Positions 37,101 to 52,214 of a DNA stretch of 64,000 nt are shown here, piece after piece. The notes beneath the pieces are model-generated. The model ran no database searches and was not told where the DNA came from. It was given only the letters and a program-made list of their open reading frames with translations. Location of the stretch: NCBI GenBank assembly GCA_023846275.1, contig JAIUJO010000233.1:139001-203000 (forward strand), written 5' to 3'. Position numbers and translations under genes: made by a program. The stretch is from Vanilla planifolia. Lineage: Eukaryota > Streptophyta > Magnoliopsida > Asparagales > Orchidaceae. Every line of letters starts with the position of its first letter. Position 1 is the stretch's first letter.

Positions 37101-40100
37101 ATTTATTCTTAGTTACTAGTATAATAAGTTTTAATTTAAATTGATGTTTGATCCACGAATGTGTGGACTACTATCATCACTATATCCAATTAAATATTTA
37201 TTTTCTAACATTTTTGTATGCTTTATGTGGTATTCTATTCATACCTAATTCTATTGTTGAGATTGTTACACTCAATCACCTTGTTATCTTGGAATGCAAT
37301 CTCCCAAAGTAATTTATGCCATTTCCTCAAAAGATTCACATTGATTTGGTAAGTTTACTGTGTAACCATAGATCTTTTCTCGTGTGACCATTTGATTTGG
37401 CAACATTATATTTTTTTAATTTATTTAAATTCAACTTTAATATATATTTTTCATATTTTTTAAAAAAATAATCATTTTTTGCTATACATTTTTACGTTGA
37501 TAATTTACAACAATTACAAACAATGTTCAATCAAGATCAGTAAAATATCGTTAGTATTTCTCAAAGAGTCTTCTAAAATTAAATATTTATCATTTTTACC
37601 TTTTTATATTTTTGGCAATCATAGATGTTACATTAGATATCCTTAGCATTTTGCAATAAAACTTTACCATACAGCTTATGTTATTTCTTCAAATTCTTTG
37701 CTTAGATTTAATTATCTTACAAGGTAACATTAAATCTCCTCACATGTGATCCTTACAATGCTTTGAATTAGATATATTATATTGTTTCAATTTATCCTAC
37801 TTTAACTTTAATAAATGCTTAATATTTAAATAATTATTTCTTTTTATTTATGATTTTTAATTTTTGTGATCTGTAGTACTACATCATGCCAAGTTCCAAT
37901 TGGGATGAAAGAGGCATTTTTTGACTCATCATCATGAGCTTTACCTAATTAAATATTTATTTTTTATATTTCTAGATAATGTTTTTGGTATACACTACCT
38001 TTTGTGACATTTGGATTCATATCATATTTGGTAATCAATGATGTTTTTTTGGTCTCCATAGTTTGTTAGAATGCACTTTCTAATATAACTTAGTGAATTC
38101 TTCAAATATTTCACTTTCATTTAGTTATAATACCATGTAATTTTAAATCATCAATCATGTGACGTTTAGATTAATTTGATATGTTAATATTATATTTCTT
38201 TAATTTAACTTATTTATACTTTACAATATATTTATCGAATGTTGATAGAATAATGTGGTATTATTTACACTTATTAATATTTGTAATTCATAGCAATTAA
38301 AAATTTATCTAGATGAAGATGAAGCAAAATTAGTTGGACAAATCTTGATAAGCTCTATCAAATTAAAAATTAATTGATATTTATATTTTAAAAAACAATT
38401 CTTGGGCTTTTGTATTCTTTATGAAATATTTCTAAATGTTTTTCCTTCGATAAGGTTATCTTTCTATGTAACACTTATTCTACTTTCGTTTGATGTCTCC
38501 ATGTCTTTAACTAAGTTATGTCATATTGCTTCAGTTTATCTTATTATCAATTTTCTCATTTTAATTGTTTAATTTGCAGCAATTCTAAAGGCAGTTTGAT
38601 AAAGACGAAACAAATGTTGTTGGACTCATTTTAATGCACTCTATTGAATTAATTATTCTTTTTTATATATATTTAAATATTTTATTATCTAGTATTTTTG
38701 GATGTTTTATGACACACTTTCATGTGTACCTAAGTTGATAATAGAGGTTGCTACACTCGAGCTCCTTAGTAAGTTTGAATGTGATTTTCTCAAATAATTC
38801 ATCTTATTCCTTTGATTGTATTTGCTTTCAATTAATTATATTACAATGTAACTCTAAATCTATTCTCCTGTAATCTTTAGATTGCTTTAATTAGGTAACA
38901 TTATATTACTTCAATTTATATCATTTTTAATTTAATATATATTTATTTAACATTAAAAGTGTAATTTATTATTTTGTATTCTTATTGCTTTTTTAATTTG
39001 CAATATTTTAAAATGAGGCCTAATCGAGGTAAAACAAATGTCATTGTTTTAGTCTAAACTAACTTTATCTAATTAAATATTAGTTTTTTTTTATTTTTGA
39101 ATTATTTTTAGGGTTATAGCATGTTCTATGAGAAATTTTTTTGTACTTGATTTAATTATCTGAGATGTTTCACTCAATCTCTTTATTATATTGGAGAACA
39201 TCTTTCTTATACAACATATATCATTTCATTAAATCTTCATATTGATTTAGTTATATTATTATGACAGTCTTATTCTCCTTTCTTATGACCTTTACAAAAC
39301 ATTACCTTTATTATATTATGTTTAATCAAATTATCTTATTTTAGCTTTAACATATATTTACTAAATATTAAAACAATAATTGTTTTTATTTAATTTTGTA
39401 ATTCAAAAAATTCTAAAAACATTTCATGGAGATGAATAAAACATTGTTGGACTTAACTCAAAACCTTTATCTAACTAAAGATTCAATTTTACATTTTTTT
39501 AGAAATTTTATTTTCATTTATTTTAACACTCATTATGACAAAATTAACCCTAAATATCTCTAATATGGTTGTTATGATCAATTGATTAGGTTATATTTCA
39601 TTGCCTTAATTTACCTCATGTGTATCATTAATGTAATTTACTTATTTTTAAAATAATAATTTAACATTATTTATACTTTTTTACTTTTGTATTAAGTTGT
39701 AATTAAAAATTACGTCAAATCGAGATGAAACAAACTTTATTAGAGCAGTGTTATCGATTTCCATCTAATAAAATATTTATTTTAATAATTTTAAATATTT
39801 TATATTCTAACATTTTTAATGTATTATGAGGCATTTGATGTATATATAATTTGATGGTTGAGTATGTTATACTTAGTCTCCATAGTCTTTTGGAATGTAA
39901 TCTTTCCAAGCAATTTATCTCATTTTTTTAATTTTTTTTTGCTTTGATGTTGTTAGAGTACTATGCAACTCTAGATCAATTCTTATGTAACCAATTGGTT
40001 ACTTTTATTTGGTAACATTAAATTTCTTAACTATATCTCAATTCTAAATTGAAATATACTTTCATATTATTAAAAAAAGTAACCAATTATTATTTATGCT

Positions 40101-43100
40101 TGTTTACTTTGGTAATTCAAAAAAATTTAAATAAGGCTCAATCGAGATCAAATAAATATCATTGGTCTTGACACAAAGAGATTTGTCAAACTAAATTTTC
40201 ATTAATTTTTCATTTTAAAATATTTTATTTTCTATGTTTTCATTAGTTTTATAAGGTATTTCAATTTTTACAATACTTGACAATAAAGGTTGTTAAACTT
40301 GATCTACATAGGATTTTGTAATAGAGCTTTATAGTATAATTTATCACATTTCCTCATATTATTTGCTTAGATTTATTTATATTACAATATTATTTTAAAT
40401 CACTCTCATGTGAAATTTATAGATTTTTAATTTAAATATATTATATTACTTCATGTTATCTTGCTTTAACATTAATGAATACTTAATATTAGAATAAAAC
40501 TTACATTTCTTGTGCTTATTGCTTTCGGTGAGTTGTAGTAGATCAAAATGATGCCCAATCAAGTTCAAAGAAACTACTTTTAACTCATGTAGAAGGACTT
40601 TATCTACTTAAATATTCATTTTCATTATTTTTTAATATTTTAATTTTTTTGGGTATATGCAAGCTTTATAAGATATTCTGTTTGATAATCGTATTTAGGA
40701 ATCGAAAATGTTATGATCAATCTCCTTAGTATGTTGCAATGCACCATTCTTTGATAATTCAATTACATTTCTTCAAATATTTCACTTTGATTTGGTTATG
40801 ATACCATGTAACTTTAAATCCTACTCGTATGAATTTTACATAATTTCGTTATATTACTTTTTTCAATTTATCTCATTTCAACTTTCAAATTTATTTGCCT
40901 AATATTGCTAAAATAATTTGTTATTATTTATGTTTTTTTGTTCTTCATAGTAATTCCAAATAAGTTTCAATAAAGATGAAGCAAAATTTGGACACATCTC
41001 GAACTGCTCTATGAAATTAAATATTAATTTATGAATATTTTTTAAAAAATTTATTTTTTTTGGGGGTTCCCTTACTTTATGAAATATTTCTAAAAACATT
41101 TGACTTTGATTTGGTTATTAGTCTACATAACACTAGTTTTCATGTCTTTTGTCTGTTACAAGTGGTTGACTTGGTTCTATTAAATTACTTCAATCTATTT
41201 TTTTAGCTTTAACATATATTTCCATAAAATAAAAATAATATTTAATTATTTATTTTTCTCATTTGCTCTTGTATTTTGAAGTAATTCTAAACAAGATTTG
41301 ACCAAGGGGAAAAAATATCATTGGATTCAACTTAACTACTCTAATAAATTAACTACTCTTTTTTATATTTTTAAATATTTAATTTTCAAGTGTTTTTCAA
41401 AATCTTATGAGATATTTTGACTTGTACCTAATTTGACTATATATGCTATTACATTCAAGCTCTTTAAGATCATCGAATGTAATTTGCGCACACAATTTAC
41501 AAAAATTATTCACATTTTTTCTTTCATTTGGTTAATTTACAATGCAACTTTAACTATCATCTCATGCAACCATTTGATTGCATTGATTTGATAAAATGGC
41601 ATTACTTTAATTATTCTCATTTTGACTTTAATATATATCTAATTAATAATAAAAAATAAATTTATTATTTTTATGCTTATTCACCCTTTCTATTCCATTA
41701 GTTCCAAACGACACTCAATTGAGATGAAACAGACATAGTTTCACTAGTATGAACATGCTTTATCTAATTAATATTACTTTTTATTATTTAATTATTTTTT
41801 AGGGTTATGGAATTCTCTATGAGACATTTCATTTCATACTTGATTTAATGGTCAAGGATGTCACAAACGATTCATAGTATTTGGGAAAAGAACTTTGCTA
41901 TATAATTTATATCATTTTCTTAATTTTAGCTATAGTTTGGTTATGTTATTATGGAGAACTTTTCTCCTCTTTTATGAGCTCCACATTGCATTGATTTGGT
42001 TATATTATATTCAATCAAATTATCATATTTTAGCTTTAACATATATTTACTAACATTTAATACATTAATTTATTTTTTATTATTTTTTGTTTTCTTTGAT
42101 AATTCACAAAAATTCTTAATGTGGTTGAATGGAGATCAACTAAACATCATCAAACTTTTCTCGATGAGCTATATCTATTTACATATTCATTTTTACATTT
42201 TTTAGATATTTATTTTTGTTATTTGTTATACTCACTACCACATAATTAACTCAATATGCCTCTTAAACACTATTGCATCACTTTGATTTGGTTATATTCC
42301 ATTGCATTAATTTATCTCATTCAAAACATTAATGTATATTTACTTATTTGTGGAATAATAATTTATTATTATATATTCTTGTTTACTTTTGTAATATGTA
42401 AAAATTTATAACAATGTACAGTTGAGAAAAAGCAAAGATAGTTGGACTAATGTTGCTGATCTTCTATGCAATTAATTCATCATTTTAACAATTTTAATTA
42501 TCTTTTTTTCTAGCATTTGTAATGTTTTACAAGGAATTTTATTCATATTTTAATTTAAGGTTAAGAGTTTCACACTCAATCTCTTTAGTATCTTTGAATA
42601 CAAATTTTCAAAATAATTGATCTCATTTTCTTAAATGTTTTACTTTGATTTAGTTAATTGATTATGTAATTCTAAATCACTTCTCATGTGATTGTTAGGT
42701 CATTTTGATTTGGTGATATACATTATCTCAATTTATCTCAATAATGTTATAATATATATTTTCTTGATTTAAAAAGTAATTAATTTTTTATTTTTTCTTA
42801 TTTACTTTGATAAATCATTGTAATTCTAAAAGAGTTTTGATCGAGATCATAAAAGTTTCATTACTCTCATCAAAATAAAGCTTTCTTTAATTAAAATTTA
42901 TAATTTTTATCTTTCAAGTATTTTATTTTCAATGCTTTTTGTAGCCTTACAAGGCATTTCAATTCATACCATATTGACAATTGAAGTTGTCACACTTAAT
43001 CTACTTAGGATTTTGTAATAAAACATTCTTGAACACTTATCTCATTTCTTTAAATATTTTATTTTGATTTAGTTATATTATTATGTGACACTAAATCTTC

Positions 43101-46100
43101 TACCATGTATCCTTTATAAAGTTTTACTAAATTTCTTTAATTCATCTTATTTTCACTTCAATATATACATACTTTATATTAAAATAATACTTTCTTTTTA
43201 TTTATGCTTTTATATATTGGTGATTTATAGTAATTACAATGGAGGTCCAATCAAGCCAAAAGAAACATCTTTCGACTCATCATGAAGAGTTTTATCTAAT
43301 TAAATATTCATTTCATATTTTTGAATATTTTTAGGTTTAAACATGCTTTTCAGAACATTTTTATTTGTATGATATTGGGCAATTAAGGTTTTTACCCTTG
43401 ATCTTTTTAGTATCATGAAGTGCACCATTCTAATATAATTTAGTCATGTCTCCTCAAATATTTTGTTTTAATTTAGTTATATTACATGTAACTTTGAATC
43501 TCCACTTGTGTGACTTTTATATTACTTTCATTACATTATATTACATTTCTTTAATTTTTCACATTTTTTAAAATTACAATATATTTACTTAATTGACAAA
43601 ACAATTTATTATTGTTTATGATTATTAATTTCTCTGATACATATAATTTAAAATGAGTTTTGATGGAGATGAAACAAATATCATTAGACACATCTTGATG
43701 AGCTCTATCTAATTAAATGTTAATATATGTATATATATTTCATTTTTATGATCTTGGTCTTCTTTACTAAATAGTTTTGAAGATTTTTCACTTTGATTTA
43801 GTATAATGCTATGTAACACTTTCTCCCCTCATTTGACCTTTACGTGTCATTCACATGGTTATATTAATTTTGTTATTCACAATAATTCTCAAGAAGGTCT
43901 GTTCGAGATAAAACAAATATTGTTAAGCTCATCTTAGTGTGGTCTATCCAATTAATTATTATTTTTTAATATTTTTTTAAATATTTTATTTTCTAGTAGC
44001 TTTACATGTTTAATGAGATACTTTTATTTCTACCTAATTTGATGATAGAGACTGTTAAACTCATTCTCCTTAGTATCCTAGAATTCAATTTTTGTATATA
44101 TTTTACCTAATTGTTTTCACATTTTTTTGGTTATATTGCAATGCAACTCTAAACCTCTTCTCTGTGAACTTTATAAAATTTTGATTTCATAACATTACCT
44201 TACTTAACTTTAATTAATTTTAGCTTTAATATATATTTATTTAACATTAAAATAATATTTTTTTATTATTTTTTTCTTATATACCTTTGTGATTCATAAT
44301 TTTCCAAATAAGGTCTAATCGAGATGAAAACAATGTCATTGTACTGGTCTCGACAAGCTTTATTAATTGAAATTTTATTTTTTTTAATTATTTTATTTTA
44401 GGGATAGGGCATGTTCTATACGAAATTATTGAAGTTGATTTATTGATCAATGATGTCACATTTAATTTTCTTAGTAACTAAAAAAACATTTCTATACAAT
44501 TTATATCATAGCTTTAAACTTTTACTTTGATTTGGTTAAATTATTTTGAAAGTCTTATTCTGTTCTCTAGTGGCCTTCACATCGCTTTGATTTGCTTGTG
44601 TTATAATGAAACAAAATATCACATTTAAGCTTTAACTTATATTTAATAAATATAAAAATCATAATTTATTTGTTATTTTTGTTGGTTTACATTGGTAATT
44701 AACAAAAATTCCAAATGAGTTTTGATGGATATAAATCATTCATTGGACTAATCTTAATGAGCATTATGTAATTAAATATGAAGTTTTACATTTCTTAGAT
44801 ATTTTATTTCCTTTGATTTTGCACTCATTATTACCTAATTTACACTATATCCTTCTTGTAAGGCTATTACAATGCTTTGATTTTGTTATATTATATTTTT
44901 TTTAATTTATATCATTTATAGATTTCATATATATTTAGTTATGTTTATTAAAATATTTTAATATTAATTATTTATTTTTAATTTTATAATATTTATAATT
45001 CAAAACCAAGTTCGATTGTAAAAAAACAATTGTCATTGCACTAGTGTCATTGATCTCTTTTTAATTAAATGTATAGTTTAATCATTTTCAGTATATTTAT
45101 TTTCTAGTATTATGCATGCTTTATGATCCATTCATTTTGTACCTAAATTATTGATCGAGAATGTCACACTCAATCTCCTTAGTATCCTGGAATTTCAATT
45201 CCTCAAATAATTTATCTCATTTCCTTAATGCTTCACTTTCGTTTCATTTGAATACTATATAACTATAAGCCTTTTCTCATGACATTTAAGTCACTTTGAT
45301 TTGTGATATTACATTGCTTAAATTTATCATAATCAAATTTAATACATATTTTCTTATTATAAAAGAGTAATCAATGTTTATTAATCTTTATTAACTTAGA
45401 TAATTCATGATAATTCTGAATGAGGTTCAATTGAGATAAAACAAATATCATTGGTTACATCTTGATGACCTTTGTCAAATAAATATTTACTTTTGCCTTT
45501 TTAAGTATTTTATTTTCTATTCCTTTGACAACTTGAGAGGATATTTCAATTCATACTACATTAATAATTGAAGATGTTACACCTGATATACTTAGGACTT
45601 TAAAATAAAACTTTCTAATATAATTTATCTTATTTCTTCATATTTGTAGCTCTTATTTTGTTATATTACAAAGTAACTTTAATTCTCCTCTTATATGGCC
45701 TTAATAATATTTTCATCAAGATATATTAGACTACTTCAATTTATTTTATTTAATTTTAATATGTATAATTACTTAATGTTAAAATAATAATTTCTTTTTA
45801 TTTATGATAATTTATTTCTGTTATGTTTGGTAATTCCAAATGAGGTCCTATTGAAATGAAAAAATATTTTAAGACTCTTCTTTGTGAGATATTTTGATCC
45901 ATACCCTATTTGATAATCGAAGGTATTTCCATTTATCTTCTTTGTATTTTTGAATGTGCTATTGTCATATAATTTTTCACATTCCTTCAAATATTTCACT
46001 TTGACTTGGTTATGCTACTAAGTAACTTTAAATCTCTATTCTTGTGAACTTTAAATCATGTTAATTTGGTCATATGATATTTCTTTAACTTATGTCATTT

Positions 46101-46684
46101 TAGCTTTAATATATATTTAAGGAATATTAAAATAATTTATTATGTTTTATGCTTATATAATATTTATTTTTATAATATTTGAAATGAGGTCTATTCAAGA
46201 CAATACAACCATCGTTAAACTAATATTGATGAGCTCTATCTTAATAATTATTTATTTCTACATCCTTAATATTTTATTTTCTCAAGTATTGACACACCCT
46301 ATGAGACATTTATATTCATTCTTAATTTAAAAATTCCAATGTTATACTAAATTTCTTTAGAGCATTAGAATATAATTTTTTATACAATTTATCAAATTTC
46401 TTTGAATATTTTATATTTATTTATATTACTATCTAATTAACAATTTTCTCTCATTTGACCTTTCCATTGCTTCAATTTTGCAAAATTACATTACTTTAGT
46501 ATATCTTAGTTTAACTTTATTATATATTTTCAAAAATTTTAAAAACTAATTTATTTCTATTCATAATGTTTAACTATGGAACTTTGTGTTAATTACTAAG
46601 GATGTCAAATCAAGATCAAACAAAACTTGTTAAACTTGTCCCAATCAGTACAAAATAATTAAATATTAATTTTTAATATTTATA
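31186..46684 (-). repeat. 410-bp satellite, block 4 (reverse)
   Basis: About 41 reverse-orientation monomers. The 'gattgaggatgacatactc'-like core is seen at about 31,302, 31,731, 32,556, 33,709, 34,140, 34,815, 35,515, 36,178, 36,597, 37,260 and onward to 46,340. It is the largest satellite block in the window. From about 32.6 kb to its right end the monomers are organised into a 7-mer higher-order repeat (separate entry). The left end (31,186-32,580) is not in that register. The block starts at 'ggtttcatctcgatatcc' next to the LINE and ends mid-monomer at '...aatatttatag' where the CA-rich tract begins. Frames of 60-70 codons here are satellite read-through. Confidence 0.93.
32581..46684 (-). 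repeat. Seven-monomer higher-order repeat, about 2.6 kb, about 5.5 copies
   Basis: Three independent monomer variants recur with the same spacing. (1) A monomer with an internal deletion, marked by 'tttatgaaatatttctaaa'-like sequence, starts near 33,350, 35,885, 38,418, 41,077 and 43,763. (2) A second shortened monomer, marked by 'tttttgcactcattatgac', starts near 34,511, 36,954, 39,531, 42,221 and 44,817. (3) A full monomer with 'attttgtaataaaacttt' starts near 32,581, 35,119, 37,648, 40,313, 43,010 and 45,597. Spacings are 2.44-2.70 kb for all three, and the order within each period is fixed: short, full, full, short, full, full, full. A fourth marker ('ttaatgttgacaaaataatt' type) at about 33,165, 35,710, 38,230, 40,905, 43,590 and 46,125 agrees. 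The array therefore spread by amplification of multi-monomer units. Confidence 0.82.
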
Positions 46685-49232
46685 GACACACACACTGACT
46701 CACGACCATGCACACACAAAGACACATAAACACATACACATGCACACATGCACTCGTGTACACTAGCACAAGCATGCACACACACACACAACCCTACATG
46801 CAAATGCATGAATGCAAGTACACACCCCCACAATCACGCACACCCAAATGTGCACATATACACAAATGCATACACACACGTAAGAAACGTGCACACATGC
46901 AAGCACACAAGCACATACATATGCAAGCACACAAATTCATGCTCACACATATGCATCCATGCAGAAAAAGCACATCAAAACATGAGCACACAAACGCAAG
47001 CACATGCACTTACACAAACATACACAAGTACTACACAAACATGCACATGTACAAACACATGCCAAAAATAGAGTCACAAATACATGTGTACACGTAGATG
47101 CACGCACAAAAACATACACAAACAAATGAGATACACACATGTATGCACAAATATGCACACATAGACATGCCACACACACACAAATGCATAATCACACACA
47201 CACACATACATATTCATGTATGCATACCTGCACACATATGTATGCAATAGAACAAGCACACATGCAAGTGCACATGCACACCATAGTTACACATACACAT
47301 ATATGCACACACAACCACACATACATGCATGCACAAACACAAATGCAAACTAGCATAAATATGCATACATAGATGCATAAACTTGCAAAAACACTCACGT
47401 ACACCCATACAAACAAAGCAGCACAAACATATAAATGCACACAAATAGAATCACACATATAGACACCCATATATATGTGAGCACACACACACTCACCCAC
47501 GAACACATGAACAAATAAGCACACACACATACACACACATTCACATGCTCGTACATACACAAAAACAAATATGCATAAGCACATACACTTGCACCCACAA
47601 ACACAAATAAGCACACACACAAACACATGCACTCATGTGTGCACAAACACACACATGTAAAGCACGCACACATGTACCAACACTTGTAGGAGCAAGCACG
47701 CACATATAAATGCATGCTCATGTGCAAACAAACACATATGCTTACACATACACACATATGTATGCAAACACACATAAGTACAAACATGCACACATGCATT
47801 TGCACACTAGCACACATGCACATAAACATGTGTGCTTGCACATGTGCATGCTCACACTCAAACATATGCATATATGCACATGCACAGATAAAGATAGATG
47901 CACTTACTCACACACACACAGACTCACACCCACCCTCACAAACTCACACACAAACCCACACACACACATATACATGTGTGTGCTTGTATGCAAACACAGA
48001 CTTGAACATACAAATGCACACACACACATACACATGCATGGATACACACAGACACAAACCTGCACAAACACAGATATACACATGCACAAACACAAGCATA
48101 ATCATGTTGGCACATACATATATATGTTCACAACCAAATACACATATGCATACACATATGCACACAAATACACATAATATATAAACACATACACACACAT
48201 GAATACACATGCACATACACTAACACGTGAACAAGCATAAACACTAACAAGTGCACAAAAAAAGACACACATATACACATATCTATGTGCACATGCATAC
48301 ATATGCACACACAACCATGCACACTTGCACCACATGTGTGCACAACACACACAAACATGTGCAACTCATGCATGCATACACACACATGCACATGCACAGG
48401 CATACCTAACCTAACACTCATACGTGATCATATAGTACACAAAAGTATATGCACACATGTGCATACACACACAAACACATTCACAAGTATTGATACACAC
48501 ATGCAGAGTAACACACACTTGCACATGGCTATATAGATGCACTTGCATATATACACACAAACCCACATGCACACATGCACTAGCACACACAAATGCACAC
48601 ACACACACCAACTCAAATACCCAAACCCATACCCGTGCATGCACTCACTCATAGCACACACAAACTCATGGATATACTCACATGCACACACATGGACACA
48701 CACACACACATGGATAGACACACACATGAGTGTGTAGCACACAAATGTATGAACACAAAGACACATACACATGTAAGGATGTACACCTGCACACATACAT
48801 ACACACGCACACACACAATCACACAAACACACAAATGTACACACGCGTGCATAAACGTTGAAATCCACACCCACACATGTAGTTATGCTTGAACATATGC
48901 ATGCTTGCACTAATGCACATACACATGTACACACATGCATAAATACATGCAAGCAGAGATACCCACACACACACAACCACACATATGTTCACACATGGAT
49001 GCATACACATATGCACACCAATGTACATAGGTGAAGACATGTACATGCATACACACATAAATACACTCACACATAAAACACATGGACACACATGTATGTA
49101 CATGCAAATGCAAACACACACATTCGCACACATTAAATTGCACCCACATGCACACACATGCATATATATTCATACACAAAGACATGCATGCACAAGCACA
49201 CAGACACACACACAAATGCATAAACCTACACA

Positions 49233-49254
49233 TGCACACACACACACACACACA
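49233..49254. repeat. Uninterrupted (CA)n run
   Basis: About 11 perfect CA units, one of the cleaner stretches in the degenerate tract. Similar runs lie at 49,729-49,749 and about 55,979-56,000. Confidence 0.9.
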
Positions 49255-49311
49255 AATAAACACATACACAAGCAAATGAACACATACACACACACCCACA
49301 TGCACACACAC

Positions 49312-49342
<31 letters not shown>

Positions 49343-51244
49343 TACACATGCACACAAACATGCTCACACAAGTACACAAACACACACACACACACAAACA
49401 TGTATGAACATGCAGACATGTGCACACACCCACACACATGCATAAACAAAGATACATACATAGACAATACAAAACAAATGCTAACACTACACACACACCC
49501 ACACAGAAATATAAACATGTACACTTGACATGCACACAAATGTACACACGTACACACAGCATACACGCATGCATGCACACCTGCACATGCACACACATGC
49601 AAATGCAAGCTTGCACAAATGCACATGCACACACACACACCCATCCACACACATACACACTCGCACAAGCATGCTTGCAAGCATGCATGATAGGCACACA
49701 TGTACACTTACACACACATGTACACATAACACACACACACACACACACATGCACATGAACATTCAAACACACTTACAAACACACATGGACAAATATGCAT
49801 ACAAACATGTGCAAACACATAAGAACACACCAATACAAAAGCATGCATGGAAGCATGGATATGTGTACACATAAAAGCACAAAATCACATGCCTATGCAC
49901 ACACATATGCACACATGCATGTACACAAACATAGCCTTAGATGCACACTCAAACATGTCCACGTACACACATGCACCTACACACATGCACGTACACGCAT
50001 ACAGACACAAATACACACACTTTCACAAATGCACATATGCATATATGCACACATAGACAAACATTTACACACATGCATGCACAAAACATGCAAAAGCATA
50101 CATACACACACCTGTACATGCACACACATATATATGTGAACGCACACTCACATGCACACATGAACACACATACAGACATATACACGCATGCACACACATG
50201 CATACACATATGCAAAGTCACAAAGATGCTTACATGCACATGCATATACACTGGCAAACACACATACACACACTCACACACTTACAGGCAAACACACTAC
50301 AGATGCACACACTAGCACACACACACAAACACATGTAGTCACATGCAAACAGTCATTCATACAAACATGTGTGCACACATAAACATACACATGCACAAGC
50401 ACATTCATGAATATGAACATATATACACATATTCACCCACATGTGCACTTGTGTAGACACACACACATACATACACACCTACACACACAAATACCCACAC
50501 ACATATCCATGTTTGTGCATTCATTAGCACATAAACACACACATGGTCATGCACAAGCAAATACACACACACAGCGATGCACATAACCCACACACACTCC
50601 CACTCACATGCACACATGCATGTCATCGTAAACACATGCATACACACACACACACACAAACCCACGCATATACACATGCACAAACACACACACTGACACC
50701 CACATGCACCTACACACTCACACAAGCCAATGCAAGCACAAACACACACACAAACATGCATAAGCACCAACACTTGCACACAGAGGAACACACAGGCACA
50801 TGCACATAGAAACAAATGCTGACACATGCATATAATGACAAAAGCACAAACACCAATACATACACACATACATTCACATGTGTACACACACACACATGCA
50901 TGAAGCACACATAAACATGTGTAGATACACACACATGCATACATAAAGACACACACACAAATCCTAGAATGCACACACACACACTACAAGCACAAAAAAC
51001 AAGCAGAAACACTTGCAAGTACACACATGCACATGAACATGCATAGACGCACACACACACAAACAAGTGCATACACATGCATCAACACACATAACCCACA
51101 CCCAAAAACGCATGCATGCATGCACACACATGTATGTACACACAGAGACATGTATGCACCCATGCACACACAAGCACATAAATATACACTACATAAAAAC
51201 ATTCATGCACATCAACATCCATCACAAACACACACACACAGCCA

Positions 51245-51260
51245 CCCACCCACCCACCCA
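51245..51260. repeat. (CCCA)4 run
   Basis: Four perfect CCCA units followed by CA repeats and an A9 stretch. The complementary strand carries four GGG runs (TGGG repeated), a minimal G-quadruplex pattern and the only one noticed in the tract. Confidence 0.9.
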
Positions 51261-52159
51261 CACACACACACACAAAAAAAAACACACATGCATACACACG
51301 TACATGCTCACACAATAACACACATACATACACACACACACAAATAAACATACACATATGTTTACATGCACATGCAAGCACATGCCCATGCATTCACACT
51401 CATTTGCACCCACATGGATGCACATGCGTGCACAAACACACACACATGGACACAATCATACTCACATGCATGCATAAGTGCACACATGCATGTACACACA
51501 CTTGCGTCCTCACACATGCATAGTGAAGCACATATACATAGACACATAAACACATAAACAAGAACAAGCATGTATGCACACACATACCACACAGATAAGC
51601 ACACAGACATATGTGCATGCACACAGATACATGCACGCGAAAAGCATACACACACACAAATGCACATGTACACATGCATAAATAAACAAACACATACAAA
51701 TTCATGTGCTCACACATACATAGAAACACATGCACTCACTTGCAAAAATACACGCATAGAAGCACACTCACACACACGTGCACGAGCACCTGCGCATGTA
51801 CACACATAAACACATTCACATATGCACACACAGACGCACATGCATGCACATGTAAACACAAATGAATGTGCATATGTGCACAAACACATGCACATATACA
51901 TTCATAAACTCACATGAATACAAATGCACGCACACACACAAAAATGTGGACTCACAGGCACACAAATACATGCCCACACACACCCACAACCAAGCATGCA
52001 CACACATATGCCCACATAAATACATACATGCACTCACACACACACAACTATGTATGAAAAAACACACCCACACACATATGCATACACACACATACACACA
52101 TGCAAACACACACACACATTCACACACATGCTACAAACACACACACAAGAGCAGACATG

Positions 52160-52214
52160 CACAAACACACCTACATACCACACAAACACACCTAAATACC
52201 ACACAAACACACTC
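52160..52214. repeat. 21-bp local tandem repeat in the CA-rich tract
   Basis: Two full copies (52,160-52,180 and 52,181-52,201) differ at one base, followed by a partial third. Core 'cacaaacacaccta'. The repeat includes an AA interruption and a TA variant, so already degenerate sequence was copied. Confidence 0.85.

Noticed and set aside
51245-51260. Telomere-like or G-quadruplex repeat (TGGG)4
   Set aside because: It is not a known telomere unit and has only four copies. It is recorded as a short repeat only.
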